DNA from: Cristatella mucedo
Lineage: Eukaryota; Bryozoa; Phylactolaemata; Cristatellidae
Length of the DNA: 64,000 nucleotides
Assembly (NCBI GenBank): GCA_009760855.2
Contig: WPIO01000033.1
Coordinates: 2,931,501-2,995,500 of the forward strand
Direction: 5' to 3'
Program-made: the position numbers and the translations under genes
Part shown: piece by piece, positions 26,701-41,468 of the stretch
Layout: each line of letters starts with the position of its first letter
Position numbering within the stretch: position 1 is the stretch's first letter
Notes under the pieces: model-generated
What the model saw: only the letters and a program-made list of their open reading frames with translations
What the model was told of the DNA's origin: nothing
The model's database searches: none

Positions 26701-29682
26701 CAGACATGCTTCTGCTCAGAGGCCACTGTTGTAGCCCTAGACCTAAGGTCTGGTCATGGGCTGGCCCAGTTAGTTACACTAAGTAGGATGGAGAACTTCT
26801 TGGTTTCTGGGCCATCCTATGGTTTTGCAACTTCGGTAATGATACATTACTGTCACATGCCTTCAAGTAGGAAGCTGTGAACAATGAGGCCTTATGAGCT
26901 GCCCTTCTGACTATATTTGGAAAAATCTGGCGGCAATATTTAGGAAGCGATGTCACTGCTCTTAGATGAAGCTCTTCGTTTATTCATAGATCAAGCACAG
27001 TGGTTTAAGGCAATGCTCCTGTCATCTTAAGAATATTTGAGCAGGGATTGGGCTGCCCAGGTGAGCATGGCCCGTGGGAGGCCCCTACCAAGAGGCAGGA
27101 TTCGCATACGTTGAAAAGTTATATTACGACCATGCCGGCAGCAGAGCTACAAACTGTGTGAGCTCCGGACAGTGCCAGATAGTAGCATGTGCTGGGTAGT
27201 GTGTCCGACATGGTTACTTAAAGAGTCTGGATCTGTACAAAACCTTCCAACAACGATAGGTCAACGAGGTCATGGGACTGACATCACCATTGCTGGGGAG
27301 TACCCGCTGGCAACCAGCCCATAATTGTACCGATTATGGCTTGTTACCCTTGAGTTTAAGAATCGGCAGACTTTCGTGTCCAAATTATTTACACAGCATA
27401 GAAGTTTGCCAAATTTGAGCTCGGATTGATTTTCAGTATCAAGTCCCACCACTGTACTAGTACTCAATTCCAAACCGGCTTGTGTAAATCCCAGTCTGCG
27501 ATTGGGAAAAGCCATCCATGGCCACCCGAACTTCCTTAATATGAACAACAATTAGCTATCGTTACCTAAGGCAATGCTACTGTATGAAAGCCAGCTTAGC
27601 GCTTACCACCGGATGTCAAAATCGCTAGCCAGTACTGCCAAGTTTTCTCAAATTTCAGTACAAGAGTCCCTGCTACGTTCACTGCTAGAACAATAAGTGG
27701 TAGTAATTTGCTCCAATAATAATAATGCAAGATTTGTATTGCACACTAAAAGAGTTATATCTTTCTAGGCACTTTACAAATGCTGGAAAGGAAGCAAGTC
27801 AATTAGTTAAGCATAACATGCCCAGTATCAGCACGTAGTACATCATGTCTGGCCTACCTACACTGGTTTCCCATCAAGCAGTTAGGGGTGTTGTCACTCA
27901 GTTTTAGGTCCCTTCATTCTCTGGCTTCAGCCTACCTATCAGAACTACTCCCCAATCAGGCTAGGCATAGTAACACTTGGTATTCTGACTCAAGTCGTTT
28001 AGTTGTGCCTCAAACCAACCTCAAATCGTAGGAAACCATGCCTTTAGTTCGTATGTTCCCAACGCATGGAACTCACTTGCAACTGACGTCATGACATCTG
28101 CTTCCGTGACATCATTTAAAAAGAAGCTATTAACTCATCTAATCCTCACACATTTGCAGGGACCTTGTGAATTGTCCTTGGTGTACTTAAGCATGCTGTC
28201 TCTGTGCATATTATCACTAACCACATTGACACGGTTCTTTTTACAGCACATGTAAAGTGCTTAATACTAGTTTTAGTTCTGTGAGCATGCTATACAAATG
28301 AATTGCTCTTATTAATAGTGAAAGGTCACTCTGGATCAGGACATCCCCACTTCATGCAGACACTACAGGAGATGTGCTAGCCAAGTCAACTTGGAGGGTT
28401 TGGCTTTCCAATTTCTGAATAACACTAGGTTTGCTCAAAACTAGTAAGTTGGTTTTATCATCATTCAGTTTAAGAAATTTTGCTGCCATCCAAATGGGAA
28501 TTTCAGTAATACATCCTGAAAGGGAGTTAAGGCAGTTCGACATGCTGGAAGGTAGGAAGGAATCGAATGACAGTGACAACTGTGTGTCGTCTGCATAAAC
28601 ATGTAAGGACTAGATTGTGCTTGGTAAAATGGATAATTGTTGCTCAATGACATCCACACTATAAGGTTCCCACCGAGATTGGACCTAAGCCGTTGTTTCA
28701 CAGTGCCGGTGATGCCTAGAGGAGATGATAGGCACTCACGAAGAACTTTGTGATCAATAGTATCAAACGCTGCAGAAAGATCCAGCAGCACTAGTAGTGA
28801 GACTTTTCCTAAGTCAGCATTTCTGAGAAGGTCGTTATATGCTCAAAACAGTGTGTCTTGACTCTTTGATGACACTGTGTCACTGAAGCATGTGCTATCT
28901 GCTATGAATATGCACATCATCTATAAGAGACGAATGATTTAAAACACAGATTAGCTGATTTAACTGCCTCATTTGTATAGCAGCGGAAGAGCCTTTTTGG
29001 TTATCACTACCACTTGCTATTGGCAATAAAAGATCACCCACTGCAGGATTCGAACCCACGACCTTGATCATGAAGATCAAGCACTTTACCCCCTGAGCTA
29101 TTTTGAGTTTATACTTGCAGGTATAGTGTGTGTGTGTGTGTTTGCGTGTGTGTACCTACCTGTATATATTTATCGAACATATATGTATACAGTCGACTCG
29201 GCATATAAGAATATCGGGTATAGGAATAATCAGCTTATAGGAAATAGCAGCTCCGAATCCCAGATTTATCTATAATATTAGTCTCACTCCGAATATGGAA
29301 ATACTCCGAATATAAGAATGCCTATTTGCCGGTCCGAGCATATTCTTGTAAGAAGTGTCGACTGTATCTACATACCCATGTATATAGAAGGAGAGAGATA
29401 GACAGAGACTGACAGGCAGATTGCCAGATATATAGATACAGAGATAGACATAGCTAGATAGAGATAGAGACATTCGGAAGTGAGAGTGAGGGAGAAAGAG
29501 AGGCTATGTAGATAGGTAGGTAGGTAGATGGGTTGGTAGTTAGTAGATAGATAGATGGATATATGGATACATGGTGAGAGAAATGGAGAGATACAGATGT
29601 GGATAGCTAGATGAAGAGATAGACTAACATGTAGGTAGGGAGATAAGATATACAGATAGATCAATATACACATAGAATACAC

Positions 29683-29718
<36 letters not shown>

Positions 29719-32700
29719 TGAGAGGGGGTAGTGTGAGAGAGGAGAGTAGGGAGAGGGGGATGGAAGTTAGCAGCACAGATCTGAACGATAAATCATTCTT
29801 GGCGAGACAGTTGTACTAATGCTCTAACTAACCCACACATAAGGCCATCTTCCGATGAACCATAGGAATGCCTAGCAATCTCACAAGCATATTCAAGGTA
29901 TGTGCCTATACACATAGCATACAAAAGACTTTCGGGTGATTGGTTCATGAGTCGACCTTTAAGATGTTCACTAGGCCAGTGAAATCTTCAGAAAACGGCT
30001 CCTTTTGCTTTTTGACACACTATTTACTGATCTGTGCAGATCAATTATGCTGTTACCTCGTGCCACAGAGAGGATCTGTTGTTACTATCGTTATATCAAT
30101 GCTTTCACTATTGAGGAAGTGCATCAAACCATTACGCTGCCTTGGCTAGCACCAGCAAGAATCTGTATGCAATTAAAGGTAGCCTGGTCGCACATGTGGT
30201 TTCATATGCTTGCCACTTGCATATCCGGCAGCTGCTGGTATTGAATCACTTACTCTTCCGGTGGCTGCTGATCTCTGGCAGGTGGAGTTTCTGCTAAATG
30301 CTACCAAGTCGACCTTTTCAAAAGCAGTGGGCCCAGCATGGGTGAACCAGTGACGATATGGAGCCTTTTATGCTCTCATGGCACTAACGCTCTATTGACA
30401 GATATTTATTCTAGTACAAGAAGGCGACAGGCCTTTAATAAAAAAAAGAAGCAATGCGACACGTGGATCTGTGGTTTCAGACTACAGTGGTACCTCGGCT
30501 TACGAGTGTCTCGACATACGAGTGTTTCGAGATACGTGTTGTCTCTCGGCTGATTTTTTGCTTTGAGTTGCTAGCTAAAATTCGGGTTACGAGCCAGCTT
30601 CGGATACTCCACCGCTAGTTGCCGCAGCGAACGACACACTGCTTGTGGTTACTGAGGCCAATAAGGTTAGGGCAGCTAACGACGTTCGGTTACACGATGC
30701 TTTCCTACGACCCGGGTGTGACGTTAAGTGCAGGCCTGTTGGTTCCTTGGGCAGACAAGGATTGAATAGCTGGTTCTTTCAAAGCTTGGCTAATGCTTGG
30801 CTAAGAGCACACGATGAGCGTATGATATATAATATGAGCTCAAAGATATCTGATCAAGCCTCACCGGTCTTACTAGATAATGAGGGGGTAATATAATTTC
30901 TATACCACTGCCATGGTTTTACCAAAGCTCACGCGGCATGATTTATATCCAATCTACTTATCTAGCAAAGCCATTTGTAGATCAAGACAACATTAGAACT
31001 TTATGTTTGTAGATGGTTGAACGAGCTTAGTGGCTACGATCACATCAAAGGACAGCATAGAAAGTGCTCTAGCTCTCTGAGCTCTCAACACGGTACCGCT
31101 CGAAAAGATGGTCCGTTGGTTTTCTGTAAACAATCGGGTCGACATTTACACTGGTGGGCAGCAGACTGAGACAGCTTGTGTCCGAGGCTTCTCTTCTGAT
31201 ATGAGTCCAAGGGGAACTGTGCAGGATTCTAAGCTGCATATACAAAGACTTAGAGCTAGCTGCATTGGTTAGTAGCTCATCTCAAGTGGTACAGATGCCA
31301 GTGCTGTCTCACTGTACCACCCTCTAGCTTTCACTTGCTTTAAGGTGCCAAAAATGCTTACGCTTAGGTGGATTTGTGTAAAAGTTTTCGTTCACAGCCT
31401 GCAGATATTCACGATTCATAAATAAGAAAAACCCGGGCTCCATAGCATAGTGTTATGCCTTGTACCAATGCTACTAATATTCTATTTTATGATCGAAAAG
31501 TATCACTCAGGAAATCTACTCACCTCTGCCGCACATCAAAAAAGACAAGCCGGCAACCTTCAGTCGCACGTAGGTGGATCAGCCTTCATAACTGCAGAAT
31601 AATGAGCATATTATCTCTATCCACGTTAAAGTTACAGATTTTTCCAGCACTATAACGATGGTTGATTTACAATTCAATCAGGCAAGAGTTGTGCTTTTGC
31701 TACTGACTGCAACACTTTGTAAGCCTGGGCTTTGATGCTTGTTCTAGAAGTGTTGCTAAAAACCCCACAAAAATCAATATGTATTATACTCATTTACATT
31801 AAGATGATGGGCAGTAGCAGGGGCTGATGCAATCACTCTTTTTCAGCTTGCCTAGAAGATTAGTTTGCATAGCGTGCCCTCGACCACTTGGAGTAACGAG
31901 CTCTCTCTCTCTCGGAGAATAATGTTTGTATTTGTATCGAGTCTTTTTATATTCGTAATGCAAATTGCTTGACAAAAGCTTCCTCCACCTTACCAATATG
32001 GTGCACTCAAGATGACCAGCCACTTACACTGGATGAGAAGCCCCTGCTACGACTTTAACATTCATTCGACAGATGTGTGCATTCATTGACACAATACATA
32101 GAGAAATTGTAGGCTCCGGCAGGGACTTCAGCAACTACTATGCATTCACCAGTATCTTGTAGATCCAATTGGCTATCCACATGCTCTAAAGTTGTCTTCT
32201 GCCAGACACACTTTTCCTAGTGCTACTGCTTGAGTGGAGGCTGCTTGTAGCAGTAATGGAGCCAAGGAGGGCAGGGGGCATTTGCCGTCCCCCTATAGTG
32301 GGGCAGCGACCCACGCTGCCCATATTCCTACCCCTACGCCCATCGACAGTCACAACGAAGAAATAATGTCTTAATTCCACTCGATGAACAACTGCAGAGT
32401 TCGCATTGAATAAAGACTGGTTTTGCATTACATTTTTCATTAATTTTGGCAATAGCTCATACAAATCTTGCTGGTCTTACGCCTACATAACAATTTTTGC
32501 CAATCTTGCTACCCTAGGTGAAAATCCTGGCTCCGAAACTGGCTGAAAGGCTGAATCTTTGGAAAAGCTATGCTTGCAATGCCGGGTTCTAATAATTATG
32601 CCGGGTTCGAAAAGTTGGCAGTAGCTTCGGCTGCCTTGATCGCCACACACACGGACAAATAAGATTACAGTGTTGGTATTGACAGATATGGCATGATAGG

Positions 32701-35426
32701 AAGGACTCCACCAACTGTATGGTGCTAACCCACCGACTTCATGTTTTTTTTACTACTGTTTGTGTACCTACGAGAAACTTTGGCTGAAAGTTACCCTCGA
32801 CGAAATGACGAACCGGGATGACCGGGGCATCAGACTTGAGAACTGCTGTGGTGAATTTGTTGGTCACTGCATGCTCGCTGATAGTGCTTGAAGGCGAACT
32901 GCAGCTACAGACAGCAGCACTAGGTGTGTTCATGTGAGCTTCAAGCGTTGCAGCTTCTGTGCCACCACTTAATAATTATAATATTAATAATAATAATGCA
33001 CTTGATAAAGCGCCCTCAGAGAACTCAATCTCTCTCTCTCTAGGAGCTTTACATTTGCTGCAAAGGGATTGCCTTGGTCAGAGTCACTACTGTTAACTTC
33101 GATTCACCATAAATGAGCTTCGTGAAAGTCAAATTATGTTTGCTTATTATACAGCCTTTTATTTAGAGCATGCCGTCCAAAATTCACGGAATTCTGCGTT
33201 CCAAATCAAAGCACCACAAAGTTCCAGACTGGTTTGTGGTGGCACACTGCAGGCACTTGTGCGATCCATGGATCGGCAGGAACTTTGCAGTGCAGTAGCT
33301 CCAGAACACGCTGAGAGAATGCTGTGAAATGCTTTAGATACACTCTGAACAAACATATTGCTATGTGCATTGCTGTATATGAGCACTTGTTCAGTAATGG
33401 CATTAGGCACTACTGACTAGCAAGATAGCGTTGTCTGCAAACGTTACGGTTGTTACGACTGCGAAATCCTCGCTAGCTCGGGCAGCCGACACGCGCTGCT
33501 TGCAAAGACCTGAAGCTCGCAATACGCCAGCGATAACAATACGTTACGGCTAATACAGCAGCTGACTTCCAACTGACTTGATCACAGGCTTACAGCAGCT
33601 CACGCCCATGCTAGGACCCACCGATCGGTAGACAGTTACTCCGAGAGAGCCACAGGCCAGGACCGTGCCTTATATAATGGTCAGGTCGTAAGTCATACAA
33701 TAATCTTGTTCGTTCATAATCATAAATCGCTGTGTTCACAAGCCTCGGCCTATCGTTGTTTAGACACCTGAGCTCTTTTAGGCTACCATATCTGCTCGAC
33801 TGCCTAATGGATGGCTGCCTTCCTCCCCTCCCCCAGTATTCGAACGGACGAGTTTTGTTTTAGACCACAAGAAGTTCGCCGTGTTCGGCATTTTTCGGAT
33901 TGCAACGGAGGTCTATGAAACCTGCCTTGTTCCCGAAATAGATCGCACTGCCATGGACGTCGTCCTGGACGACTACATTGTCTTGTAAGCCGGAGCAGCT
34001 TTTCGCGACAGCCGAGAGCGCGTAGCAGCCACTGACGTAGCTACCGCCCAAACCTTGCTGTCTAGCTAGGTGCTTATGCCGACCTACCTGCTTGCCGGTT
34101 TTGCTACCCTCTCGTAGGGCATTAACCAAACCATTCTAACCCAGCAGTATGTCGGAGCATGACGTTTCTACAACCACGAGCCTACGTGCAGCTATAATGG
34201 TTAGAAAACACTGACATTTTTTATCGCTCTCACCCACCTTAAATAAATCCATTGTATTATGTATGCAGACGCGAACAGTTCCCATGCCGGTATGATGAAG
34301 AGTTTCATCATTCAAAATTAGTCAACATATACCGAAATAATTTGCTTACATGCATTTTGTTTAGCTTGCAAGCAGAGCCTTATGATCTCTTTGAAAAAGA
34401 TCACAATATACTCTATATCGCTCGGCTGATGGTGTAACGAAACTTGCAACTGTCACTATAGGCACAGCATGCGTTCACTCATTCAGCAATATCGAATGCT
34501 TTCATGCCAGAGCGATCGTCCTTGAGTTGTCCCCACCTGTGGACCCACAAAAGTCCTGCAGCTGCTCTAGTCTCTGGATCCCGACCACAGCAGACGCAAT
34601 GGCTGCAGCTCGGCACCCAGTCCCAGTTAAAAATATTTACAAAAAATTTACAAAACAGTTAAAAACACGGCCGCCACGAAGAGCGCCCATACCTATACAT
34701 GAAAAGTCCATAGCGTGAAGAAATCTATGTGACAGCGATGTAGGGTTACAGGCGTTCAACAGCGGCCTAGACATAAACAAACGACTCTGTGGTATAGGGC
34801 TTAAATCAGCTCAAATGTTAAGGCCAACTCCAGGATTACAACTGCCCGTCCATTACACGGCTTCTACACTTACGCTACAGTGGCCTTGCATTATCGCATA
34901 GTCTTATCCTAGCCATTTTAATTCAGGAACTGCAAGTAATGAATATCCGTTCCCCATTGCTGGTGCCTTGTTTCAGCAACGACGTGCCTCACGATTTCGT
35001 CTGCAACCTCGATATCTATGCACACGAGCTGTGCGAAGAGTCGCCAACCCAGAGTGCTCCGGTGAGGCTACGAAGGAAGATCAACGACATATCCAACACT
35101 GTGGGGCGCCGCCTGTCGGGCTTTGTTGAAGTGTCGGAATCCGGAGCTTCGGTTACGTCGTCCACATACAGAAAGCAGAACGCTTACCTGGGCAGGCGCT
35201 TGTCGGGCCTTGGCGAGGTAACAGTTTTGCCACGGTACAGCTTGACTGCGGTGCTGTGCCCACTGCTTTTTTTGAGGCAGAGCATCCGTGCCATGCATAC
35301 ACTGTACCCTGTAAGGTTGGTCAAAGTTCACAAAGTAGCTAACCGGTGACCAATGAAATTTAAATGACACCAAAGATTAATGGCAGGCTGAGCTAGCCAA
35401 TCTCACATATGTATGGGTATAAGTAG

Positions 35427-35461
<35 letters not shown>

Positions 35462-38400
35462 CGGGCGTGCGCATGTGTGTTTACCACATGTATCTTTGTC
35501 TGCAACCCTTCTAAGCCCCAAAGACTAAGTTGGTGTGACACTGGAAAGTTTTCTTGAGCACCGACTTTCGATGCATTCATAAAAAGGTTGGAGAACGCAA
35601 GGATTACCTGCTGCATGAATCAAATTTACCACCAAAGTCTAAAAGTTCGAGGAATTTATTGCTAAGCAAATCACCGAAAACGTTATGGCTGAGCTGAGTA
35701 ACATGAGCATACGACTTTACAGAATCTTTGTTTCCTTTGCTCATCTACAGAGCTAATAGGGGCAACACTAGATGCCACCGCAATTGAGCCGATATGTCTC
35801 TTTGTCCATGGTCATCCAACATCAAATATGCCAGCTGTGTCCCACACCCATACAGCTGCTTGGCTACAGCAGAACTATCAGCAGCCGATTACTTGTCACT
35901 CTCCCGGTCTTGTAACTCGTAACACTCACCTTGTTAACACGTACTTAATGTGATGTAATCAATTAACCGTGTGCCAAGGTAGCTGAAGGATGGTGTTCTT
36001 CTAGCTTGTCCATTAAAACTTTGCAGATTCGGTCTATTTAGCTCAGGCAGAGTGTACAGGCACATGTCAGTGAAGACACAACTTTCTGAAAACATGCACT
36101 CTATTGTGTGGACACTTGACTTTCAAAGTATGCTTGATCGCTTAACGTAGTCGTCCTTACAACTCTTTAAATGAGGCTGCTGCAGAAACTGAGAGTTTCA
36201 TTACTGTCTCGTCCTGGGGACGTCTAAGGCCACTCACATTTCTAAAGGCAGTGCTTACCAGCTATTTTTAAACTGGCATCGGTACTTTGGCTGATACCCA
36301 TCCTTTTCCTCACGAGATGGGAGCATTAAAACTGGGAACAGCTGTAATGCATCGACTGCGAATGCTGATGATAGAAATCTGCTGAGAAGTCAGTGTCCTA
36401 GATTATTGGCATGCAGGCCATTACTTGAAGAGCAAAGCAGACTAGTTACCATTTGTGACAGCCTTCGGCGAATCAGTGGCTCTGCCGATCGACCAGTAAT
36501 CTCGGTTTGCAGCTTTTGATTCGTGGTCTGACTCACTAAGCTTTTGCTACTCATGTCTTCCAGCCAACTACCTACAGGTGATGATATGGTATAGGTATCG
36601 AGATCAAACAGAACCTAAAACCTACTTCCTAAACCCTAAACATTGAACACTAACTGATAGTAAATCCTCAAACCAGGAGGTGGCAATGAGAGCAACAGAT
36701 TCAGCTCCCACAATACAGCCAGTATAACAAATATAGCCAGATAAAATCAAGTGGGTTGATCTTAATCTTGACAGAGACAAGCAATTTTAGGAAGACTGTA
36801 GGCATGCATTGCAGCCTGGCCGCCTGCCACCTTTTCGGTCTCTCCGTGGAGAAGAGCCTGTGGAGCTGACATTACAGGCTTTATGGGGATTAGCTCAAGT
36901 CAGTCTAAACTCTTGGATTGTAGCTATACGGTAGCAACCTAAGCAGATGTGGTCGACAGTACAGAAGTCTTACATTTTGTTAGCAGAAGCTCAAGCATCC
37001 GAGCCTTCACTTGCATTCAGGTACATGCACACACTTAAACGAAGTCCGGTGAGTAAGTAAAGGGACACCACTGTATTTGACGTCGGCATCCGTAGCATCG
37101 AGCAGAACTCATGCATCTCGAGAGAACCTGCTATGTCTACTTTGTGGGTGACTCCATAAGTGTCTTGTCGGAAATTGCAACGTTTTTCAGATCGCTGGGC
37201 TTCACCAGTCAGTCGATAAAGCCTGGTTCCTTTGCTAAGTAAATTAACCATATCCGAGCGAAATGCAAATTAAACCCCCATAAATGTGGTATTAATGATA
37301 GCTTCGGTACGACTAAGTGCTTTCAATCTGCCCTTGTAGGGCGCCACCCTTGTGTGTGTGTGTGCGTGCGTGCGTGTGTGTGCTCGGGCATATGATGAAG
37401 CTGGCCACCAACAGTATACTGTAAGATGGATGACTTTGGCATCCTGCCAGATACATATGCTTAGCTTTATTTTGGCCAAGCTGACTTTGGCAGCCTGCCA
37501 AATGCATATTCTTAGCTTTATTTTAACCAAAACTGAGCCTGTCCAGACCCTTTTCATACGATCCTCCAGTGCTGAGACCTGTAAAGCAATATCACTGCTT
37601 ATAGTTGATGCCATATGGCACCCACCATCTTAACGAATCCGATGTCCTAACAGCCCCTGCATAATTTCGATCGTAAGGCAATGCCATTAATATGCTATTA
37701 GCTGGTGAGAACGGTCTGGCATGCTTTATTTGAGGATCATGTGGTTTTCGATATTGTTTCAAATGGCCCTGCACACATTATAATCCTACTACTTTGGCCA
37801 TCCTGGTAGCCCAATGTTTAGTATCACTGGACCCCGGCGTGTCTGGTTCAAAGTTTGCTGCTAGTAGGCTAGTTCTTCTGTCACTTAACATTAACCACAA
37901 CCTGGCAGTCTTAGGGTCAACGTAAGTTAGGAACCTGAGGAATGCTCCGAAGCTTCCCCTACCAGGCCGAAGAGACAGAAGTGCATCTTGGCACGTGAAT
38001 GAATAAAAAATATAATTCACTTGTATAGCCCCCTAAGGGAACTTAATCTCTATTCAGGCACTTCACAAATGCCTCAGGTCCACAGACGACCTCGGTCATT
38101 GAATGCATTCACCTAGACCGCGGTCGTTAAAGGTGAGCACCTTGACCACGGGAGCCAAACGCAGTGCCACCCGAATTTTGCTACCCTACTGAAATACACA
38201 GACATCAAGCTGCTTAAGCAATAAGGACAAGATCATCTTACTTTGGTAGTAAGCTCATTTTTTGTACTGAACTAGACAGATGGATTGGGTGCTTCTAAAA
38301 ACCATACTCTGATTTTCTCATACTACGTGAATCAATTCATCGGTTTGAATCCTGTATCTGGTAATTCTTTATTGCCCACTGTAAGTGGATGAAAGGCGCT

Positions 38401-41400
38401 AAGGTTCTTCTACCATTTTTAGAAATGAAGCTGCTTAATCATTCGGTCTTTAGTCTTACTTTACTTTTTATGTGTCCGATTTGTATGTGTACTTATAACG
38501 AGGTAGTTGGATCGATGAGTGTGTTTGTCGGTCGGTGCCCACATTTTGGAAGCTGGGTGCAGCCAATTGCTAGCACCTGGTGGGGGATGGTCTAGAGCCT
38601 TTGGCCGCTCCCAGAGGTATACCGGTAGATTGCTTCCTGACATGTTCTTTCTGAAATCTTTCTATCAGCCATTTCTGCAATTACCGGATTTCTTGCGGTT
38701 GATGAAGCATTTCTTGCAAACGATGCCTTTTCCCTGTAGAACGATGCCCTCTCTCTTACGGACGATGATGTCTCTCTTGCAGACGATGTGGTCTCTCTGC
38801 CACATGCTGTGTCCATGCTGTGTCTCTCTGCTGCATGCTGCTATATCTCTGCCACACACTTCCGGCTCTCTGCCAGATGCCGCGTCTCTCATCTGCATGC
38901 TTTGCGAATATCCAACGTTGATACTAAATAAAGGTGAGCTGTAAAAGTTTAGATCCTGAATATGATAATCATTGGCAGAACTGGCTGTCAAATCCTAACT
39001 GCAGGCAATATCCACCAGAGAGCCGATAATTGCACAGTGTACTTGGCAATGGTACTGTTTATCAGTGGCTTATGCCACCTACTAAATACCCTTTGCTTGG
39101 CTTTGAAATGGCCTTGATTAGTAACACACGATATGCTGATCTTTGGTCTGCTTGGAGAAACTCACTTGCTCACTTAGAACCTAGTAGTTCATATGAAATT
39201 GACTTATTTGGTTAAAACTAATTGACAGCAGCACTGCAGAGGAGTGCACTTTTGTTGCATGGCTGACCCCCGGCATTTCTGTATTGCACAGCATGTAAGC
39301 CAGGACTTCTGCTGCCACTAGCTAAACGTAAAATGTATTTGCAATTGAACTCACAGTAGGATTAGCAGGATTTAGCTAGATTGGCACGTGTAGTGTTCTA
39401 GCAAACTGTGGATATTGAAAATAGTGCTATCGAGAGGAAGAATTTATTGCTATACATGGTAGTTAGGCCCAGACTGTCCACGGGAGTTGAGCCCATGACT
39501 AACCACCAGAGGCTTAAATGGTATCAGCTCATACATTTCCTTCGAAAGATACAAGAAGGTTGCCCGATATTCCTATCACGGGCTGTGTATTTATTTTATC
39601 AATGCTGCAATGATAATACGTCAGGCAACTATTTTTGGATGATCTAGAAAAGCTACATGCCCTTTGATGTCGTTTATTATAGAAGGAACCTGCTGATGGC
39701 AACATGACAAGGTAAGTTTGAGCGCTGGACTGTCCTTCTGCTGCTGCTGCTGCATGACTGCTGCTTCTGCTGCAGCTGCATGGCTGCTGCTTCTGCTGCC
39801 GCTGCATGGCTGCTGCTGCTGAATAGCTGCTTGCTCTGAGCTAAATGTGGATTAAATGTATCTCCGTCTGTAACTCCACAAAGTCATAAAGACCATGTGG
39901 GTGTTATGCAGGAGAGTTTTGTATAGCGCACTCACAGCCTAAGTGGCTTTCGGTACGCATTCGGTAGCCAACAGACTTCGTCTCACGCAACAAAGAGAAA
40001 GTGGGAAGCATAGCAGAGTCAGGAGAGCAGTTGAGGTAGTGAGTAGCATGGAAGTAGCAGCTCAAGACCGCTGAAAAAGATGTGCCATAGTCGGCAGTAG
40101 GAGAGTAGTTGTCGTTTCGTAAGAATTGTGGAAGCGAGTTCCACAGTCTAGGACCTGCAGAGCTAAAGCTTCTATCGCCAACGGTCTTTAAGCGGAGGAA
40201 TGGGACAGCTAATTTATTGTCCACACAGGACCTGAGGGCACGAACAGGCTGAAACTGATGCAGCAGTTCAGCTAGGTACGAAGGACCCAAGCCGTGGCGG
40301 GCCTTGTGGGTCAGCATAAGAACTTTGCTCTGTATCCTTTGCTCAACCGGCAACCATCTTAGCTCTTTCAGCAAAGGAGACACGTGCTCAAACCGCTGGG
40401 ACTTGAAGACGAGCCTTGCAGCCATATTCATAGTCCGCTGTAGTGGCATAATAGCTTTCTTTGGCAGCCCAGCCAAAAGGAAATTACAATAATCAAGCCG
40501 AGACAGTACTAAAGAGGTAGTTAAAATTTTTACAAGCCACTGTGGGAGACAGCTCCTAATCTTGGATAGAGATCGATGTGATGGCTAGCTGTAGAGGCAG
40601 TCTTCTGAATGAAGCTTTTGAAATTGAGGCAGCTAGAGCACGGGGTACCTTTATCAACTGCTGCACGATCGTACCACTGCACGTAAGAAACTGGGGTGAG
40701 AGCTGAGCTGACGGAGGCTTCCAAATGGCAAAAGCCGTGCGTATTTAATGCAGCCAGCTGGGATGCTTTCCATAGTAGTGTCTACTATGGAAAGCATCCC
40801 ATCTACTATGCAAAGCTACTTTCGACTTCAGGGTGATATGCTCAGAAAGCGAGGATGCTTGCCAAGCATGGTCTGTGACTCGTAAACAAGTGAATGCAAG
40901 TGCAGCCCACTCGACATCTGCACCGTCACAGAGCAAATGGACTTCTCTCTGCTTTCATCTTTTCTATGACAGAACGAAGACATGTCTCATAGATCAAAGG
41001 AGTTAAACCATACCTATGGTGCCAAAGGCTGCCATAGGTTACTGGCTCAGCCATAGGTCCAACAGCAGCTATAATGACAGGTTCTCCAAGCACTTGGCAT
41101 TGGCCCAAGCCAAACTAAGGCCATTCCTGAAACCCATCACCGTCGTTTTCCTAGCATTTGTCAATGTGACCAGTTAAGTGTGCCACTAGAACAAACAAAT
41201 AAGCTTGAGGCAAGAGGTCATAGTTCATTAGGCAATGATTGCTACACCAGTGCCTGCAGCAAAGCAGGCTTCGGTCGGACTGCCTGCATCCTGCAGCTGC
41301 TGGTATACCATTTTAGCATCTGCTGGAGGTGTCATTTCCCGGATGATGACAAAAATAGCTGCATATGTGTACACAGACACGTTTGTGCACGCGTGTGTGT

Positions 41401-41403
41401 TGT

Positions 41404-41468
<65 letters not shown>

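Noticed and set aside
28951-29102. True tRNA gene (good A and B boxes)
   Set aside because: No acceptor-stem pairing, and the same head occurs in nine SINE copies with a shared tail.
29270-29682. Ser/Tyr/Leu-rich minus-strand frames
   Set aside because: Artefacts of the GATA/GACA/GTAG simple-sequence tract.
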